Assembly (NCBI RefSeq): GCF_963975345.1
Contig: NZ_CAXBGE010000007.1
Location: 1-64,000 of the forward strand
Direction of reading: 5' to 3'
From: Maricaulis sp963975345
Lineage (GTDB): Bacteria > Pseudomonadota > Alphaproteobacteria > Caulobacterales > Maricaulaceae
DNA: 64,000 nt
This document shows positions 60,807-64,000 of this stretch, in pieces (the first letter of the stretch is position 1; the number at the start of each line of letters is the position of its first letter). The notes beneath the pieces are model-generated. The model was not told where the DNA came from, did not search any database, and saw only the letters and a list, made by a program, of their open reading frames with translations. The position numbers and the translations under genes were made by a program.

Positions 60807-62705
60807 TCAGGACTCGAGCTGCTCTTCGGCATCCTCGGCCATCAACTCAGCGAGGGAGACGGCCCTGGAGCGCGCCTTCTCCATATAGGCGGCATTGTCG
60901 AATACATCGGTATCGGCGTCCCACAGTTCGAATAATTGGCGCAGACTTTCCTCGTCATGAGAGGCGAAGGCCTTGACCTTGCCTGCAGCCCGACTTGACG
61001 AATGCCCAAGGAATTCGAGCGCCTGTCGTCCCGCTTCCAGCGAAGACCCGAATAATTCCCGAATCGCACTGTCGGCACCGGCCGCGTAAAGTTGATAGAC
61101 GTGCTCACGGCTGGCAGCCCTCGCGATCACGCGCACATCCGGATAGCGCTGCTTGACGTGCTGAACCAGCTCGACCGCGCGTTCATTATTGTCGGTCGCG
61201 ACAATCAGGAGTTTTGCCTTGGCGATACCGGCCGCCTCCAGCAAGCCCGGTCGCAGCGCATCGCCGTAATAGACTCGGATCCCGAATTTGCGCAGCCCTT
61301 CGATATGTGAGGGCGAATTGTCGAGCACGACCGGTTTTTGACCGTTCATCACCAGTAATCGATGGATGATCTGGCCGAACCGCCCCATCCCGGCAATGAT
61401 GACCGGGGCTGCCTCCTCGATCTGATCGGCCTCGCGCTGCGGCTCGCGGCTGCGCGAGACATGGGGCGAGACCCAGCGTTCGAACACGATCATGATCAGC
61501 GGTGTCGCCATCATGCTCAACGCCACCACCAGGCCGGTGATGTTGGCCGTATGGTCAGGCAAAACCCGCACGCCGACGGCGTAGGTCAAGAGGACGAAAC
61601 CGAACTCGCCGCTCTGGGCCAGGGAGAAGGTGAACAGCCAGCGGGCATGTCCGTGAATCCGGAACACGACGGCCAAGCCCCACAGGATGAGCCCCTTCAC
61701 CAGGATCAGGGCCAGTAACAGGCTGGCGATCAGGACCGGCGACTGGGCCAGAAGCCCAAACTGCATCCCCGCCCCAACCGTAATAAAGAAGACACCGAGC
61801 AGCATTCCCTTGAAGGGTTCGAGCACACTGACCAGTTCATGGCGATACTCGCTGTCTGCCAACACGACGCCGGCCAGGAAAGTACCGAGCGCGGCCGACA
61901 GTCCGACCCAGCCCATCAACAGGGCCGTCGCGATGACCAGTAACAGGGCGGCGGCGAAGAAGATTTCATGCAGGCCGGTGCGGCCGATGACGCGAAACAC
62001 GGGCCGGGTCAGATAGCGCCCAACCAAAATCACCAGCGAGACAGCAGCGAGCGTGAGCAGAGCCTGTCCCCAGGACGGCAGGCGCGCAATCAGGCTCTGC
62101 GGGCCGATCACCGCTTCGACGTTTTCGGTCGTCAGTAAAGCGGCGGCGCCTGGCATTTCGCCCGTGCCGGCGCCTGGCATTTCGCCTGTCCCGACGCTCA
62201 TCGCCAGCAGCGGCATCAGAGCGAGCATCGGGATCACAGCGACGTCCTGGAACAGCAGGACCGAGAACGCCGACTGTCCGCCCTCGCTGCGCAGCCAACC
62301 CTTTTCGCCGAGCGTCTGGAGCACGATGGCGGTCGAGGACAGCGACAGGATCATGCCCAGCGCGATGGCGACTTGCCAATCAATCCCCAGCGCCAGACCG
62401 CCACCGAGCGCCAGAGCGGTCACCAAAACCTGCAAGCCACCCAGCCCGATCAACCGGACCCGCATGTCCCAGAGCAGGCGTGGCTGCAATTCCAGCCCGA
62501 CCATGAACATCATGATCACGACGCCGAATTCGGCGAAATGCTGTACGTCCTCGGTATCCGATCCGACCAGTTCGAGCAGCGGGGCAATCGCGATCCCGGC
62601 CAGCAAATAGCCCAGCACCGAGCCGAGCCCGAGCCGGTGGGCAATCGGCACGGCGATCACGCCGGCCCCGAGATAAATAGCCGCCTGAAGCAGAAATGAT
62701 TCCAT
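60807..62705 (-). CDS. CPA2-family monovalent cation:proton antiporter (KefB/KefC-like)
   Basis: A 632-aa antiporter. Residues 1-385 form about 12-13 membrane helices with the CPA2 motifs GLELQPRLLWDMR and SSTAIVLQTLGEKGW, FSVLLFQDVAVIPMLAL, and FSLAQSGEFGFVLL. Residues of about 405-530 form a TrkA-N/RCK domain with a Rossmann VIIAGMGRFGQIIHRLLV. A further regulatory tail (about 530-632) is present. It probably exports K+ in exchange for H+, regulated by nucleotide or glutathione adducts. A short 24-bp tandem duplication encodes GTGEMPGA twice (62145-62192). Start ATG 62705 gives the normal N-terminus. Confidence 0.92.
   Translation of the reverse strand: MESFLLQAAIYLGAGVIAVPIAHRLGLGSVLGYLLAGIAIAPLLELVGSDTEDVQHFAEFGVVIMMFMVGLELQPRLLWDMRVRLIGLGGLQVLVTALALGGGLALGIDWQVAIALGMILSLSSTAIVLQTLGEKGWLRSEGGQSAFSVLLFQDVAVIPMLALMPLLAMSVGTGEMPGAGTGEMPGAAALLTTENVEAVIGPQSLIARLPSWGQALLTLAAVSLVILVGRYLTRPVFRVIGRTGLHEIFFAAALLLVIATALLMGWVGLSAALGTFLAGVVLADSEYRHELVSVLEPFKGMLLGVFFITVGAGMQFGLLAQSPVLIASLLLALILVKGLILWGLAVVFRIHGHARWLFTFSLAQSGEFGFVLLTYAVGVRVLPDHTANITGLVVALSMMATPLIMIVFERWVSPHVSRSREPQREADQIEEAAPVIIAGMGRFGQIIHRLLVMNGQKPVVLDNSPSHIEGLRKFGIRVYYGDALRPGLLEAAGIAKAKLLIVATDNNERAVELVQHVKQRYPDVRVIARAASREHVYQLYAAGADSAIRELFGSSLEAGRQALEFLGHSSSRAAGKVKAFASHDEESLRQLFELWDADTDVFDNAAYMEKARSRAVSLAELMAEDAEEQLES
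62145..62192. repeat. 24-bp tandem duplication in the antiporter gene
   Basis: Two copies of a 24-bp unit beginning GGCGCCTGGCATTTCGCC at 62145 and 62169 encode the duplicated peptide GTGEMPGA in a periplasmic or cytoplasmic loop of the antiporter. The second copy has two substitutions at most. Confidence 0.85.
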
Positions 62706-62945
62706 GGGCGGCACAGTGCGCGCGCGGCGGGCAAAGCTCAATCGGGCGGGGATGGGAAATATTGGTAAATTGGGGAAATTCGACCTGCTACTACTACTAT
62801 TATCAGTGCTGCGCAGAACCGCGGGCGATCAGCAAGATAACACGGCGCGACATGGCGGGGACAAGGCCCGTTCCTGAGCAACTGACAGGGGCGCAAATCG
62901 GTGTTACCTCTGGGCGGCAATCGGCACGTTTTCGGGGGAAGTCTC

Positions 62946-64000
62946 ATGCATGCATCGTTCAAATTCGGCTTGGCGCTGGCGCTGGCCACCAGCCTAGTCG
63001 CCTGTAACAATCCCGGCCCGGCACCTGAGACAGACACCGCCGCCGCCCTCGAAGCCACGCACTTCACCGTCCTGGTCGGTGGCACCGAGATCGGCGCGCT
63101 GGACGTCACCCCCTCAGACACCGGCTATGGCGTCGAATTCGAGTACCGCAATAATGGCCGCGGCCCGACGATCAGCGAAAGCGTCACCCTCGATGCTGAC
63201 GGCATGCCGACTGATTGGGTGATCGATGGCGCCTCGACCTTCGGCAATCCGATCCATGAGCGCTTCGAATTCGAAGACAACCAGGCCAGCTGGACCGATG
63301 CGACCGGAAGCGATCAGGCCGTGCTGGAAGATACGGCCTTCTACGTGCCCCAGGATGGCAGCCCCTATTGGCTCGCCATCGCAGCGCGGGCCCTGATGGC
63401 CGCCGGCGACGCCGGTCTGCCCGCCCTGCCCGGCGGCGAACTTCATCTCAACCAGGTCGATGATCTGACCGTCACCGATGGCACAACACCGCGCGATGTC
63501 ACCGTCTATGCCCTCTCAGGCACCAGTACGGACCCGACCTATATCATCATGGATGGCGAAGCCTTTTTCGCCCTCGTCTCGCCAGGTTTTGCCATCCTCG
63601 AGGCGGGCTATGAGGCCGAGGATGAGCGCCTGCGCGGACTCGCCGCGCATTATGGCGCCAGCCGGCTGGAGGACATCCAGTCGCGCGTCGCCCATAATTA
63701 TGAAGCGCCTGTTCGCATCCGCAATGTGCGCGTGTTCGATCCGCAAAGCCTGACGTTGGGCGAGCCGGTTTCGGTCGTCATCGAGGGTGACCATATCTCC
63801 GCCATTGACGGTCTGGACATCGCCACTCGCAGCGGCGAAGTCGAGATCGACGGCGCTGGCGGCAGCCTCCTGCCCGGCATGTTCGAAATGCATGCCCATC
63901 TCGGCGAAAACAGCGCCATCCTCAACGTCGCGGCCGGCATTACCAGCGTGCGCGATATGGGCAATAATAACGACGTTCTCGACGCCCTGATCCACCGTAT
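62946..64000 (+). CDS. Amidohydrolase-family lipoprotein, 5' part (cut by window end)
   Basis: An open frame that runs off the window end, so only the first 351 residues are visible. A lipoprotein signal ends LATSLVAC (Cys20). Residues of about 38-250 are a beta-rich N-terminal domain of unknown function. From about residue 255 an amidohydrolase superfamily opening follows: PVRIRNVRVFDPQSLTLGEPVSVVIEGDHISAI and GGSLLPGMFEMHAHLGEN with the HxH metal motif, then GITSVRDMGNNNDV. GGGGGAAG before ATG 62946 supports the start. It is likely a periplasmic metal-dependent hydrolase (imidazolonepropionase-like family). Confidence 0.85.
   Translation, partial: MHASFKFGLALALATSLVACNNPGPAPETDTAAALEATHFTVLVGGTEIGALDVTPSDTGYGVEFEYRNNGRGPTISESVTLDADGMPTDWVIDGASTFGNPIHERFEFEDNQASWTDATGSDQAVLEDTAFYVPQDGSPYWLAIAARALMAAGDAGLPALPGGELHLNQVDDLTVTDGTTPRDVTVYALSGTSTDPTYIIMDGEAFFALVSPGFAILEAGYEAEDERLRGLAAHYGASRLEDIQSRVAHNYEAPVRIRNVRVFDPQSLTLGEPVSVVIEGDHISAIDGLDIATRSGEVEIDGAGGSLLPGMFEMHAHLGENSAILNVAAGITSVRDMGNNNDVLDALIHR

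Overview
This 64 kb window is a gene-dense chromosomal segment of a GC-rich (by eye about 60-63 %) marine-type alphaproteobacterium. Several features point to the Caulobacter/Hyphomonas/Maricaulis side of the class. These are an ECF sigma factor with an NrsF-type (DUF1109) anti-sigma and TGTAACC-N16-CGAA promoters, a tRNA-His with no encoded G-1 and with A73, a NAD kinase flanked by DUF2336 proteins, an S8 autotransporter with GDI-x-PF-x repeats, and an arginine succinyltransferase (ast) operon. I see no phage, no complete insertion sequence and no CRISPR array.

Layout. 1-1.4 kb: four hairpin-forming tandem repeats beside tRNA-Tyr, then rlmB. 1.5-10.8 kb: a secreted GIN-domain protein, a PLP decarboxylase whose stop codon lies in a 30-bp inverted repeat, a transporter/GST/RidA/M20 operon, a QEGLA-motif protein and a lipoprotein cyclophilin. 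10.9-16.8 kb: metG, a DUF1761 protein, mprF and an alpha/beta hydrolase. 16.9-22 kb: tRNA-Thr and a redox/metal-stress island comprising thioredoxin-CcdA, an AhpD-like protein, an orphan bufferin-type metallophore precursor, sigF-nrsF, a tRNA-Thr pseudogene and a small Cys-containing secreted protein. 22-31.7 kb: a 650-bp gene-free stretch with a nested palindromic element, a DUF305-LVIVD operon, a sulfotransferase / glycosyltransferase-sulfotransferase / ABC exporter operon, a lipoprotein cytochrome c, a barrel-like protein and a class II aldolase. 31.7-38.6 kb: egtB and a DUF2336-NAD kinase-receiver-HPt-DUF2336-transglycosylase cluster. 38.9-48 kb: the S8 autotransporter, a TPR-GGDEF-EAL phosphodiesterase, tRNA-His, an M48 protease and an AsmA protein. 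48-57.5 kb: a triple beta/gamma-crystallin protein, phhA, a receiver protein, the ast operon with an M20 hydrolase, and a methionine gamma-lyase-like enzyme. 57.7-64 kb: an OmpA protein with 24 consecutive prolines, an L,D-transpeptidase, a CPA2 antiporter and the 5' part of an amidohydrolase lipoprotein.

The best system-level observations are three. First, three copies of one ECF promoter motif link thioredoxin/CcdA, the bufferin precursor and the sigma/anti-sigma pair, while the usual bufferin maturation genes are absent nearby. Second, a compact three-gene operon pairs two sulfotransferases, one fused to a glycosyltransferase-like domain, with an ABC exporter. Third, a receiver and an HPt protein sit between two DUF2336 genes. 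Amino-acid catabolism is prominent (ast, phhA, gamma-lyase, PLP decarboxylase, M20 peptidases), which suits a heterotroph living on proteinaceous material.
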